DNA of 35,844 bases from Deltaproteobacteria bacterium (GCA_016219175.1 JACRCD010000064.1:1-35844), one strand, 5' to 3'. Shown: positions 24,157-32,807, counted from the stretch's first letter. The notes: a model not told the origin generated them from the sequence alone. Made by a program: numbers and translations.

Positions 24157-24576
24157 TCAGCAGGCCTGCCTTTTGAAAATCCTCCGCATGTTTGCCTGCC
24201 ACGATTCCAGATAGATATAGATCACCGGCGTGATGTAGAGGGTCAGGAACTGGGAGAGGAGCAGCCCGCCCACCACCGCGAGCCCCAAGGGCCGGCGGGC
24301 CTCGGCCCAGGCGCCGAAGCCCATGGCGATGGGCAGCGAACCCATCAGGGCCGCCATGGTGGTCATCATGATCGGCCGGAAACGCAGCACGCAGCCGTCG
24401 TAAATGGCCTCTTTCGGACTTTTTCTCTCCTTGCGCTGCGCCATCAGGGTGAAATCGATCATCATGATGGCGTTCTTCTTGACAATGCCGATCAGCATGA
24501 TGACCCCCACAAAGGCATAGATGCTCAGGCTCGTGTCAAAGACGAGCAGGGTCAACAGCGCCCCCACCCCAACTTT
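24157..24576 (-). pseudogene. C-terminal remnant of an RND efflux pump (MdtB/HAE1-like)
   Basis: About 140 residues match the end of an RND inner-membrane transporter: [57 protein letters not shown] and [31 protein letters not shown]. Full-length members have about 1040 residues, so roughly the first 880-900 are missing. Homology stops sharply near 24573, at the ALLTLL transmembrane segment. The frame upstream of that point is unrelated repeat sequence. No periplasmic adaptor or outer-membrane partner is nearby. This is a non-functional remnant produced by a deletion or element insertion. Confidence 0.9.
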
Positions 24577-24926
24577 AGGCACTTGGAGTATTTTAAGTAC
24601 TTTCAGACATCCTGACCTCGAAACGAAATAATAAGCGGTTATGTTGAGTTCGGTAGATTGACATGAGACCGAAGAGTGGCGAATATTCCGTTCTTCCGTC
24701 ACCCCCGCATGTCGTTAGTGGGGGTCCATCGCATTGAAAACACATGGATTCCCGCTTAACTGCCTGCGGGAATGACGGCCTTGGTGCTGCCCTTCAATGA
24801 CGGCCTTGGCGCTGCCCTTTTCGGTATCAATGCAAATCTTCCGAGGTCGAGATGTCTGACTTTAGGCGCTTTTTTTGATCTTTTATTTTGGTGCCAGCGT
24901 TTAATCCGCCGAGATCAGGTTGTCTG
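24573..24926. repeat. Mosaic repeats at the RND break point
   Basis: A 17-bp motif occurs three times: inverted at 24604-24620, direct at 24842-24858 (CGAGGTCGAGATGTCTG), and direct at 24910-24926 (CGAGATCAGGTTGTCTG), with two mismatches between any pair of the first with the others. CTTTAGGCACTT (24573-24584) recurs as CTTTAGGCGCTT (24860-24871). The first copies begin exactly where RND homology ends, suggesting the edges of a degraded mobile element. I see no transposase. Confidence 0.55.
24697..24820. repeat. dRS3-like ATTCCCGC...GCGGGAAT repeat plus a 25-bp tandem duplication
   Basis: ATTCCCGC (24748-24755) and GCGGGAAT (24766-24773) form a hairpin beside a second one, ACCCCCGC...GTGGGGGT, near 24701-24726. 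Immediately after, a 25-bp unit beginning AATGACGGCCTTGG is tandemly duplicated (24771-24795 and 24796-24820, two mismatches). It is non-coding. Confidence 0.7.
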
Positions 24927-25118
24927 AGGCTCGGAGAAAAAGAAATTAAAACAATTGCTTTTATTTCACAATGCAGTTGTCGCTGGCTGGAGAAAAAGTG
25001 CTGGTGTCGGATTTTCGTGACGATAAATCAAAGAGTTATCACGCGCTACGTGTCAGTCGGGCAGTTTTTGGCCAGATCGTCAATTGTCGATAAAAAAAGT
25101 TTTTTTGGCTTTTACCCC

Positions 25119-25148
25119 TTGCCAGCTCTGCCTTTAATGAGATATGAT
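25119..25148 (+). promoter_or_regulatory. Sigma-70-type promoter of the HU gene
   Basis: TTGCCA (25119-25124) and TATGAT (25143-25148) each match five of six consensus bases, with an 18-bp spacer. A T-rich tract lies upstream at 25098-25113. It is about 80 bp before the HU start codon, with no other gene between. Confidence 0.65.
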
Positions 25149-25226
25149 CGATTGGCAATTACAGAAGATTGCTGTCAGCAGGACATATTTAATCACAACA
25201 CCATGGGCAAGAAAAAAGGAGATGAG

Positions 25227-25499
25227 ATGAACAAAGCTGAATTGATTACCCAGATAGCGGAATCCGCACAAATTACAAAGGCCGCGGCAGACAAAGCTCT
25301 GGTAGGCTTTCTTGATGCTGTAACCGATTCGTTGGCCAAGGAAGACAATGTAACCCTCGTTGGTTTCGGCACTTTTTCCATCTCAAAAAGAGCTGCCCGC
25401 ACCGGCCGTAATCCCCAGACCGGCAAAGCAATTAAAATTAAAGCCAGGAATGCGGTGAAATTCAAGGCTGGAAAGAAGCTGTCCGACGCAGTCAAATAG
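25227..25499 (+). CDS. DNA-binding protein HU
   Basis: This is a 90-residue nucleoid protein of the HU/IHF family that bends and compacts DNA as a dimer. It begins MNKAELITQIAESAQITKAAA, typical of HU-beta. The DNA-binding arm contains the signature GFGTFSISKRAARTGRNPQTGK, with the conserved proline at its tip. The ATG at 25227 is chosen because AAGGAGATGAG precedes it and because it gives the exact family length; an in-frame ATG at 25203 would overlap that site. It is a single-gene unit with its own promoter and terminator. Confidence 0.96.
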   Translation: MNKAELITQIAESAQITKAAADKALVGFLDAVTDSLAKEDNVTLVGFGTFSISKRAARTGRNPQTGKAIKIKARNAVKFKAGKKLSDAVK

Positions 25500-25542
25500 A
25501 GCGTCCCCGCCATTCTGCCGGCGGAAGACATGAATCCCGAGA

Positions 25543-25580
25543 CCCTGCACCTGGACTTAATCGCCGGCTGCGGGGTTTTT
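25543..25580 (+). terminator. Intrinsic terminator after HU
   Basis: CCCTGCA (25543-25549) pairs with TGCGGGG (25569-25575), with one G-T pair, followed by TTTTTGTTTT. The position, 45 bp past the HU stop, fits. Confidence 0.75.
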
Positions 25581-25644
25581 GTTTTATGCTTCAGGCTGCA
25601 AGCGCAACACCTGGGCAGTCATACAATATCATGGATGGAAAAAA

Positions 25645-26286
25645 GTGAAAATTACCCTTGCGGCGGTATTGGCAACCGGTCTGTTCCTGCCTGGTCTGGC
25701 AGGTGACGCCCATGCTGTCCAACTGAAAACGACGGTAACGGCAAAGATCGTCTCGATACGCGGAGATTCACCGCTGGCGGTTGGCGAGCAGGTTTCCTTC
25801 ATCTGGACCTATGATCTCAGCTCCACCCAGATGCACCGGTTCTGTGATGATGGCGCGGCGGACTGTGTCTATGATGAAAGCAATTTCACCGGCTTTGATT
25901 TCATGAGTGACGCCAAGCTGTCATTAAGCGATAATCTGCAGGGTATACTGCCGGTTGCCGCCAATCCGGTCAGACATCTTTCCTCCCACGAAACCGTGGT
26001 CTATGGCGGTGAAATAGCCGGAGAGAGCGTGTTCAGGTTCGAGAACCGCTGTGAATCCTTTTACCTGTCATTATTTTATGGCGTGGCAAGCACGAGTTAC
26101 ATGGTTGCCTTTAAAAAGGATGAAAAGGGTGTTTACGGCATTGGCTACGAATTTGAGGATCTGCGGTTTTCCACCACCCTGGCCACCGCTGATCCTGACC
26201 CGGAAATGGCGGCCATTCTTTTATCCCGCTCCAGGACATTGCGATTTGCCGGCAGCCAGAACAAGGGAGAGGTGGAGAAAGAGTAG
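25645..26286 (+). CDS. Hypothetical secreted protein
   Basis: From a GTG at 25645, behind GGATGGAAAAAA, the product is 213 residues with a clear signal peptide (KITLAAVLATGLFLPGLAGDAHA) and cleavage likely after AHA. The mature part is beta-rich: VQLKTTVTAKIVSIRGDSPLAVGEQVSFIWTYD resembles the opening of secreted exosortase-type or beta-sandwich proteins. There are two nearby Cys (FCDDGAADCVYD) that could form a disulfide. No C-terminal sorting motif is visible. An upstream start at 25579 would put residues before the signal peptide. I do not recognise the family. It is a lone gene downstream of HU. Confidence 0.6.
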   Translation: MKITLAAVLATGLFLPGLAGDAHAVQLKTTVTAKIVSIRGDSPLAVGEQVSFIWTYDLSSTQMHRFCDDGAADCVYDESNFTGFDFMSDAKLSLSDNLQGILPVAANPVRHLSSHETVVYGGEIAGESVFRFENRCESFYLSLFYGVASTSYMVAFKKDEKGVYGIGYEFEDLRFSTTLATADPDPEMAAILLSRSRTLRFAGSQNKGEVEKE

Positions 26287-26364
26287 GGTTGTTCCCCCTC
26301 CCCCCCCCATGTGCATAGGGCCTTTTAGATGATTATCCAGTCTTGAAATATCAGACAATAATTG

Positions 26365-26578
26365 TCAAGCCTTGGGAGACTTGATGCGGTAATGGCCTGG
26401 GAAAACCGCAACCCCCATCCGCACCATGAAACGCTCATCATGCTCCAGCTCGCCGGTCGGTCTATAATGGGATTCGTTCAGTTTGAACATGGCCAGGATA
26501 TTCTCGACTTGGCCTATCTCCCAAAAAATCACCGATGACCTTGGTCAACTCGCGATTGTTCCATCCACTACTCCTCAT
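26365..26578 (-). pseudogene. Decayed reading frame of unknown family (one frameshift)
   Basis: On the minus strand, codons from about 26578 read MRSSGWNNRELTKVIGDF. After a shift at a run of six T residues they continue as WEIGQVENILAMFKLNESHY, PTGELEHDERFMVRMGVAVF and PGHYRIKSPKA before TGA at 26365. The second half looks like genuine protein rather than random translation. If intact, the C-terminal part alone could start at the ATG at 26490 (41 residues). I do not recognise the family. Confidence 0.3.
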
Positions 26579-26637
26579 CCTCACCTCACTTGTAAAGGTT
26601 TGCGGCTTGCCGCTGTCAATAAATAGTTCACCGTGAA

Positions 26638-26668
26638 CGTCATTCCGGCATGTTTTCAGCCGGAATCC
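26638..26668. repeat. Dispersed GTCATTCCGGC...GCCGGAATCC hairpin repeat
   Basis: CGTCATTCCGGCATG, a T-rich loop, and AGCCGGAATCC form a hairpin. This is the same class as 1888-1920 but in the opposite orientation. Confidence 0.6.
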
Positions 26669-27031
26669 TCCGTTTTTTTTGAGCACGTTCGGCGGGGGTG
26701 CCGCCATTTTTCGCCCTTTTTGTTATCATTTTTTCGCGCTACGGGAAGCGAGGACGTTACTGGAAAATGAATACTCCCTTTTTTATTCACTCATTCGGCT
26801 TGTTATTTTTTTATTGTCGCTTTTTGCCAAAAATGTTACTCCTTTTTTTAACAAGGGAAGGTCAAGCTAAAAACGACTTGGCTCCATGACGGTATATCCT
26901 GCAAAAACAGCATATGAGTTCTGGATCAGGAAGCAGTTGTCGGACAGGGCATTGTTGCTTTCTGGTAGATATAATATTGCATGGGTATTGAACTGAGTGA
27001 AATCAATTGGGTGTATCAATTTAATCAAAAA

Positions 27032-27049
27032 ATGCTAAGTTATTAGCAT
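27032..27049. promoter_or_regulatory. Perfect palindrome, possible operator
   Basis: ATGCTAA-GTTA-TTAGCAT is an uninterrupted 7-bp inverted repeat in an AT-rich, promoter-like stretch about 390 bp upstream of the DUF2628 gene. It is not followed by a T-run, so it is more likely an operator than a terminator. No regulator gene is adjacent. Confidence 0.35.
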
Positions 27050-27438
27050 AAATAAAATCAAATCTGTGAGGTGAGGAAATGATATCGCAATGTTATTTTT
27101 CCGGCTAGCATGCGTTCGAAGCAAGGGATGAATGCGGGTCCATCACGTCCATCAACTTTGCTGTTTAAGATTTACAGAAGCCGTCGATAGAGGAGAGATC
27201 GTCCATTCCGAGGCAGACGATGAAACCGAATGGTTCATCAATACTTTTTGGCATATCTGCTTCTGCCCTTTCTTCGGAGTACTCGTAATGGGCAAGGGCT
27301 GGGGCAAAGTTGAACCGGGGCGTGGCAAACAAACGGGAAGCGTGGCATGATTGCGACATTGGTACTGCGAACCCAGCGTTCAAGCGAAGCGCAAACTGCC
27401 GTGCCTGCTTAACCTCAAGGTGAAAGGGAAAAAATGTC

Positions 27439-27801
27439 GTGTCTGTAGAAATTTCGCAATTGAACATTTCCGAATCGTGGAAGCAAAAGTTCTCCCTCAT
27501 CGAGAAAGCTGGTGGGCCAGAGCTTCCGTACATTAAAAATCTCGAATTCAATGAACGAATTGGCCTAAAATTCAACATAGTTGCGTTCATTTTCGGTCCT
27601 CTCTATTACGTTGCTAAGGGGCTGTGGAGGCAGGCAATAGTATATCTCCTGTTATCAGTCGCGCTTGGTTTTCTTCTTGAGGCATTAGGCTTTCATGAAA
27701 TCGCTAAAGCGGTTGGTTATTTTTTTGCTGCCATCTTTGGGTTGCGAGCCAACACCAGTTATTACAAGAAAATCGTACTGTGTCAGACATCGTGGGTTTA
27801 A
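27439..27801 (+). CDS. DUF2628 family small membrane protein
   Basis: This is a 120-residue protein beginning with a GTG at 27439. The N-terminal ~45 residues are soluble. Next is the DUF2628 hallmark, LKFNIVAFIFGPLYYVAKGLWRQ, in which a hydrophobic segment ends in FGPLYY. Two more hydrophobic segments follow, to about residue 105. It is predicted to lie in the inner membrane; no biochemical function is established for the family. It ends 12 bp before the large STAND-type ATPase gene on the same strand, so the two are probably co-transcribed. The ribosome-binding site is weak (AAAGGGAAAA about 10 bp upstream). Confidence 0.7.
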   Translation: MSVEISQLNISESWKQKFSLIEKAGGPELPYIKNLEFNERIGLKFNIVAFIFGPLYYVAKGLWRQAIVYLLLSVALGFLLEALGFHEIAKAVGYFFAAIFGLRANTSYYKKIVLCQTSWV

Positions 27802-27813
27802 CATTCAACCCTT

Positions 27814-30800
27814 ATGAATAATCTCTTGGACGTTCCAATAACATCGGTAACTGCGCTCATCCCCGAGCGCGCCGTGGTCGTAATGCGCGCCATACTTCGA
27901 TCTGAATGCGACTACGCCAAGCTGAGCCCAGTCGTATTGACGATCTCTGGGCGAATCTCGATCGCGGATGGCGGCATTGACGCTGAGGTCGATGTGCCCT
28001 CTGGGCTTACGATTCCCACAGATTGCCTATTTCAGTCCGGACTTACAGGATTCCAGATCAAGTCAGGGACGACGTTCAAGCCTTGGATGCCGAGCGCGAT
28101 TCGTAGTGAACTGCTAGATAGCAAAGGGGAACTGTGCTCCGAGGTGGAGCGCCTCCTTCGCCGTGGTGGTCGCTATACGCTGCTTTGCACGGGCCATGAT
28201 CTGACCCCGGAACAGCGCAATGATTCGCGGCAACAGATTGCTGTTGTGATGTCGGAAGTGGGATTCAGGGAGCACGGAGAGCTGATCGAAGTCCTCGGCG
28301 CGAGCCAGGTTGCTCAATTTGCCGAACGCTATCCGGGGACAGCATCTCTGCTGGCAGTCGACCCAATTCAAGAAGCCTGGGTCCTTGAGGAATGGCAGCG
28401 TGATGCCCATATGGCAAATACCTTCGAGGCATCACCAGAGCAGTCTCAAATAATCGCCCATATTCGGGCAGGACTTCATGGCGAGATCAAACACATCCGT
28501 GTCCTCGGAGAGCCTGGTCTCGGGAAGACGCGCATTGTCCTTGAGTCCGTTAAGGAAGCGAATATCGCGTCCTACGTGCTGTACGTACAGCACGGCTCAC
28601 AATTTGGCCAAACAAGACTTTTCCGCCAGTTGTTGAAATTTGGCTATGATAAACCGCTCGTACTTGTCATCGACGAACTTCCGGAGTCCGAGCTGTCGGA
28701 TATCTGGAGGCATTTGAAGCCGCGTTGCGGCAGTCTGAAGATTGTGTCGCTGGACCACGGGAGAGACGAAACCTACGACGAGGAAATTGATCGACTCTAC
28801 GCCCCGCGTCTGCCTGACGAGATCATAAAGAAGATACTTGCCAGCCGAGTTGGCGAATCACGCGAGCTTGATCGATGGGTTGCGATCTGCGAAGGCTCTC
28901 CGCGAGTTGCGCAGGCAGTTGCGGACAACCTTCACGCAAACCCAGGAGACATTCTGAAACCGCCGTCCACGGTGCCAATTTGGGCGAGATTCCTGCATGG
29001 CTACGGCAGCCGGGTCGAGGGGACCACAAGGCAAGTCAACTGTGTCACCCAGCACTTGGCCCTGTTCAGCCGATTCGGTTATGAAGCTCCGGTAGGGGAT
29101 GAAGCGGTGTACCTCGCCGAACTGATTCGGAAAGTAGATCCGACGATTGGATGGGCGCGGTTCCAGGAGATCGTTCAAAGTCTTCGTGCGCGAAGGGTAC
29201 TTCAGGGAAGCAGGACGCTCTTCTTTGTGCCAAAGGCCCTCCACATCTATTTATGGAAGCAGTTCTGGGCGTGCTATGGGCGTTGGTTTGACTTCACCCA
29301 GACCTTCAATAACATGCCGGAGTCCTTACACATTTGGTTCATGAACATGTTCAAGTTTGCAGGGGCCGCGGCAACGGTTCATGTCATTGACGACATTCTT
29401 AGACCAGACGGCATTTTTTCCCAGCGCGCAGCGCTAACGTCGGCGAAAGGTTCCCGATTTCTTTCCATCCTGGCCGAAGCCAATCCTGCTGCTGTGCTGA
29501 GGCTTTTGGAAGCCACGATTGGCAAGTGGACTGATCAAGAGCTCTTGGATTTCAAGCAGGATCGGCAGAACCTCGTCTGGGCGCTTGAAAAGATCGCGGT
29601 TTGGCCACCCTTTACGGTTAGGGCAATCCAGGTGTTAGTCCGATTCGCTGTCAACGAGAATGCCGACTTCTCTAACAACTCTATGGGCACCTTAATTGGG
29701 CTGTTTCGCATCGGGCCTGAAGAGGCTGCTACGGAATCGACTCCCGAAGCGCGACTTCCGGCAATGCTTAAACTTCTCCGTGCGCCTGGGGACGCGGAAC
29801 GCCGTCTTGGGCTCAAGGCGATGGGAGCCGCGCTCGACAGTCGTGGCATGGGTTTTCGGATTGTCGGACCTGAATATCAAGGACTAAGGGAGAGAGCCAA
29901 GCTCTGGATTCCAACAACATACGGCGAGTGGTGGCAAGCCAAGTTTACTTATTTTCAGGCATTGGTCGAGGAGACTCGAAACTGGCCTCTCTCTCTGCGC
30001 GCCGAGGTCTGTCAGACCCTGCTGGAGACCGTAGAGCAGCAGATCAAAACACCACCATGTACGGAGTTGGCGTTCCAAGTGCTGAGCGCTCTTGTCGACG
30101 ACAGTACGATGTCGCCGGAGAAGCTGAATCGTTTCTTTTGGCATTGGCAGGAGTATGAGCATGACGATAAGCATCCCGAGATTGCAAAGAGGTTGCGAAG
30201 CTTCGAGCGTCGCTACACAAAACGCGACTTGCTAAGTAGGTTCCGACGCTACGTGGTTGATATGGACTGGATGGAATGGGAGGATGACTTTCGCGAACAG
30301 CACAACAAGCCCAGGAATCGCGCTAAGATTCTCGTCAACGCTCTGGCTCGCCGTATCGCGCGGCATCCGGAGAAACTAAGTCAGATCCAGCATCTCCTTG
30401 CGCCAGCAAGAAATGCCCCTGCGCTGTGGCATTTCGGGGAGCAGGTGGGGCTGAATGATAAGACGCGAGAGTTGCTGCCGGCTCTTACCCAGCTAACCCT
30501 GGAAACAAAACACCAAGTGTGTCTGCATAGCTACCTGTCGGCAGTACGGGCAAGCAATCCCGAGTTATATCTCTCCACGGTCAGAGGGTTTCTAAACATG
30601 GAGAGCACTGCGTGGCTGGGAGCAACCATCGCACTTCGCTCCGGCTATGATGATGGGTTGTTCGTGCAGTGTCTGGAGGCACTGGAAAAAAGATGGATCG
30701 ATCCGCTGCTTTTCGCAGGGCTTCGATTCGGGAAAGCGAGCGAATCGGTTCCTCCAGAAAGGACAGGGCGACTACTTCGCCAGTTGAACGAGCACGATGC

Positions 30801-31590
30801 TCAGGAATCACTATTCCTCTTGATTGAGCTGTTAGACTCGATCCCGTTCAACGACTCCTCGCCGTTCAATTCAGACTTCGTCTTCGGGGTGGTGTCAAGA
30901 GCCATTCCTGGCGAGGAAAGTCGGGATGTCATGCGCGGTTACCACTGGAAGAACATCTGCTTGAAACTGATCAAGTGGGACGTGAGTTACGTACTTCCCC
31001 TGCTGGATGCCTTGCTTGCCAAAATGGGAAAAGTATACCGTTTGAGCTACGACTCCGACGTCGAGCCGCTGGCAAATGAGCTTGTACGAGCCGACAAATC
31101 TGGAGCGTGGAGGATTGTGAAGGCACATTTCGAGGAGACGCTTCCAAAATGGCGCGGCGACCTTTGTCATTGGCTCAAGGGAGGGCTATCGACATTCGAT
31201 GAAAAGGAACCGAGAGGCGCAATTGCTGACCTGCCGGTTCCGGAAATTCTCGAATGGATTGAAGAAGATCCCGGGGCTAGAGCTGCGCTGATGGCTCACG
31301 CTGCTCCCGGCACACTTGACGACCCTCAAGGCGGTCGTTTGACTCGGGAATTGTTGTACAGGTATGGACAGTTCGACGGTGTTCGAAGTGGCATCAGTGC
31401 GACCTTTCACTCCGGCGGATGGACTGGTCCAGCAAGTGCCTATCTGAAGCGAAAGAGAGAGAAATTCCGTCGATGGCTGGCGGCTGGCTTTGAGATTGAG
31501 ATATCACAATGGATCGAGGCCGAAATTGAATACTTGGATCGTTATATCGAACGCAAGGAAATTGACGAGGAGCGTTCGCGATTCGACTGA
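27814..31590 (+). CDS. Large STAND-type ATPase with nuclease-like N-terminus (Avs-like defence candidate)
   Basis: The product has 1258 residues. Residues about 45-85 carry ADGGIDAEVD ... GFQIKSG, the D...(D/E)xK-like arrangement of PD-(D/E)XK nucleases (Asp56, Glu58, Gln81, Lys83). A P-loop NTPase follows: Walker A GEPGLGKT (232-239), Walker B LVLVIDE (282-288), and EGSPRVAQ (360-367), which matches the GxP motif that defines STAND ATPases. From about 400 to the end the protein is alpha-helical with no further motif, as expected for a superhelical sensor domain. Effector, STAND and sensor in that order is the architecture of antiviral Avs proteins. It is the only large gene in its locus, and codon usage looks less GC-biased than in the core genes. 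Antiviral function is inferred; a nucleic-acid repair role is possible. Confidence 0.8.
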   Translation: MNNLLDVPITSVTALIPERAVVVMRAILRSECDYAKLSPVVLTISGRISIADGGIDAEVDVPSGLTIPTDCLFQSGLTGFQIKSGTTFKPWMPSAIRSELLDSKGELCSEVERLLRRGGRYTLLCTGHDLTPEQRNDSRQQIAVVMSEVGFREHGELIEVLGASQVAQFAERYPGTASLLAVDPIQEAWVLEEWQRDAHMANTFEASPEQSQIIAHIRAGLHGEIKHIRVLGEPGLGKTRIVLESVKEANIASYVLYVQHGSQFGQTRLFRQLLKFGYDKPLVLVIDELPESELSDIWRHLKPRCGSLKIVSLDHGRDETYDEEIDRLYAPRLPDEIIKKILASRVGESRELDRWVAICEGSPRVAQAVADNLHANPGDILKPPSTVPIWARFLHGYGSRVEGTTRQVNCVTQHLALFSRFGYEAPVGDEAVYLAELIRKVDPTIGWARFQEIVQSLRARRVLQGSRTLFFVPKALHIYLWKQFWACYGRWFDFTQTFNNMPESLHIWFMNMFKFAGAAATVHVIDDILRPDGIFSQRAALTSAKGSRFLSILAEANPAAVLRLLEATIGKWTDQELLDFKQDRQNLVWALEKIAVWPPFTVRAIQVLVRFAVNENADFSNNSMGTLIGLFRIGPEEAATESTPEARLPAMLKLLRAPGDAERRLGLKAMGAALDSRGMGFRIVGPEYQGLRERAKLWIPTTYGEWWQAKFTYFQALVEETRNWPLSLRAEVCQTLLETVEQQIKTPPCTELAFQVLSALVDDSTMSPEKLNRFFWHWQEYEHDDKHPEIAKRLRSFERRYTKRDLLSRFRRYVVDMDWMEWEDDFREQHNKPRNRAKILVNALARRIARHPEKLSQIQHLLAPARNAPALWHFGEQVGLNDKTRELLPALTQLTLETKHQVCLHSYLSAVRASNPELYLSTVRGFLNMESTAWLGATIALRSGYDDGLFVQCLEALEKRWIDPLLFAGLRFGKASESVPPERTGRLLRQLNEHDAQESLFLLIELLDSIPFNDSSPFNSDFVFGVVSRAIPGEESRDVMRGYHWKNICLKLIKWDVSYVLPLLDALLAKMGKVYRLSYDSDVEPLANELVRADKSGAWRIVKAHFEETLPKWRGDLCHWLKGGLSTFDEKEPRGAIADLPVPEILEWIEEDPGARAALMAHAAPGTLDDPQGGRLTRELLYRYGQFDGVRSGISATFHSGGWTGPASAYLKRKREKFRRWLAAGFEIEISQWIEAEIEYLDRYIERKEIDEERSRFD

Positions 31591-31659
31591 CTTGGTTGTC
31601 ACGCCCCTGCCGTTGGAAGTCCAGGGCTCGCAATCGGTGGATACGCCCTCTTTTCACCC

Positions 31660-32604
31660 TTATCGTAAATCCAGTAAACTTCCTAATGTTATTTTTTTAA
31701 GTTGCTCATCATCCAGCGCCACCTGCAGGACCATCAGCTCTTCCTGAAGATTCGCCGCCATATCCGAGGTTACCGTAAAGCTGTCGGCCATGTTGGCCAG
31801 CATCTCGGGCTTTGCCCTGAGCAGTTCGCTGATACTGAGGTGAAACAGGGATGTGAAGAGTGTCAGGCTTGCCCTAATCGCCATGACCATCCTGGCCTTG
31901 GCGCGGAATTCCCGCAGTTTCACGCCGGGAATGCCGGCCAGCGGAGCAAGTGGGTCCATGGCCGGGAAATCGGCCAGGACATTGACCCCGGCCGCGGCCA
32001 GCGCCCGGCCATAGACATCTCCCACCCCATCGATGCTGCGCGCCGGCAGACCAGCGCCGAAGCCCAGGATTTCCTCTTTTGCCGCGTATCCCTGGGCAAA
32101 ATCAAGACGCAGGGTCCGGCGCAGGGTCAGCCCAGCCGTGATGTCGATGCGGGGATGGATAACGTGATTGATCATGAGGCCGCTGTCAGGCTCCGGCGTG
32201 GCGTTGCCGCCGAAGAGCCCGAATTCCCGCACGGGCTGGAAACCGTTGGCCGGGAAATTGTCGCGGGTCAGCTGGATGCTGATCTGCAGACGGCCGGTGG
32301 GAGCGGCGGCAGGTAACCCTGCGCTGTCCAGGAAAAGGATCTCCTCGCTTGCGATGGGGCGGCGCAGAATCTCCTTTATGAGTCTGGAGTCGGCCGGTTG
32401 CGGCTGCGCCAGGGTGCTGTCCCACTCTTTTAAACCCTCGCCCACGGCCAGAAAAAGGATGCCGCCAACCCCTGCCTCGTTTTTCAACAGCGCGGCCAGC
32501 AGCCGGTTGCAGCCCGCGACGATGAGATTAGGGCGCCAGCCTCTATCCAGCCGCACTTTTTTCTGACCATCAAGCAGCCGGTCGTTATAGGAACCCTTTA
32601 TCAT
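31660..32604 (-). CDS. Phage-tail-like protein with a helix-hairpin-helix domain
   Basis: The product has 314 residues. The N-terminal ~155 residues (NLIVAGCNRLLAALL, LAVGEGL, FPANGFQPVREFGLFGG, MINHVIHPRIDITAGLTLRRTLRLDF) follow the pattern of phage tail-fibre/collar domains. The hallmark REFGLFGG and the closing strand that ends in LRLDF are both present. Residues about 175-215 (LPARSIDGVGDVYGRALAAAGVNVLADF) look like a helix-hairpin-helix of the type found in DNA-binding or self-assembly domains. The C-terminal ~90 residues are helical. No other tail genes are nearby, so this is not a prophage. It may be a solitary remnant or part of a tail-derived device. Family unknown. Confidence 0.6.
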   Translation of the reverse strand: MIKGSYNDRLLDGQKKVRLDRGWRPNLIVAGCNRLLAALLKNEAGVGGILFLAVGEGLKEWDSTLAQPQPADSRLIKEILRRPIASEEILFLDSAGLPAAAPTGRLQISIQLTRDNFPANGFQPVREFGLFGGNATPEPDSGLMINHVIHPRIDITAGLTLRRTLRLDFAQGYAAKEEILGFGAGLPARSIDGVGDVYGRALAAAGVNVLADFPAMDPLAPLAGIPGVKLREFRAKARMVMAIRASLTLFTSLFHLSISELLRAKPEMLANMADSFTVTSDMAANLQEELMVLQVALDDEQLKKITLGSLLDLR

Positions 32605-32807
32605 TTAAACCAATATCTCATGGGTGGTCTGGGAGATATCCGAATAATAAGACACAGCAGCATCGTATCGCGACCAAGGTTAATTAAAGCTGAGTCTGAA
32701 ATCTTCGGTCATCAATCGTTATTGCCGAAACGTTCTGTTCCGCTCTCGGCTTGTTTTTTTGCCATAACCAATTACTTGTCTGAGCAGACAACTCCCCAAG
32801 CAGATTC
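32605..32807. other. Short intergenic region
   Basis: About 200 bp with no gene. It separates the tail-like gene from the repeat protein; both are on the minus strand, so it may hold the tail-like gene's promoter. Confidence 0.5.

Larger units (their letters stand above)
26287..27438. other. 1.1-kb gene-poor stretch before the accessory locus
   Basis: No intact gene is recognised. It contains a decayed minus-strand reading frame (26365-26578), a hairpin repeat (26638-26668), an AT-rich tract (26720-26870), a perfect palindrome at 27032-27049, and an attC-like stretch near 27370-27425. Several overlapping frames are open, but none looks like protein. The stretch marks the boundary between the HU region and the STAND ATPase locus. 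Confidence 0.6.

Noticed and set aside
26679-26889. Two overlapping 63-residue plus-strand frames
   Set aside because: Phe-rich translations of AT-rich DNA with no start signal or family resemblance.
27165-27590. 141-residue minus-strand frame overlapping the DUF2628 gene
   Set aside because: It is antisense to a gene with a recognisable family pattern and shows no motif of its own.
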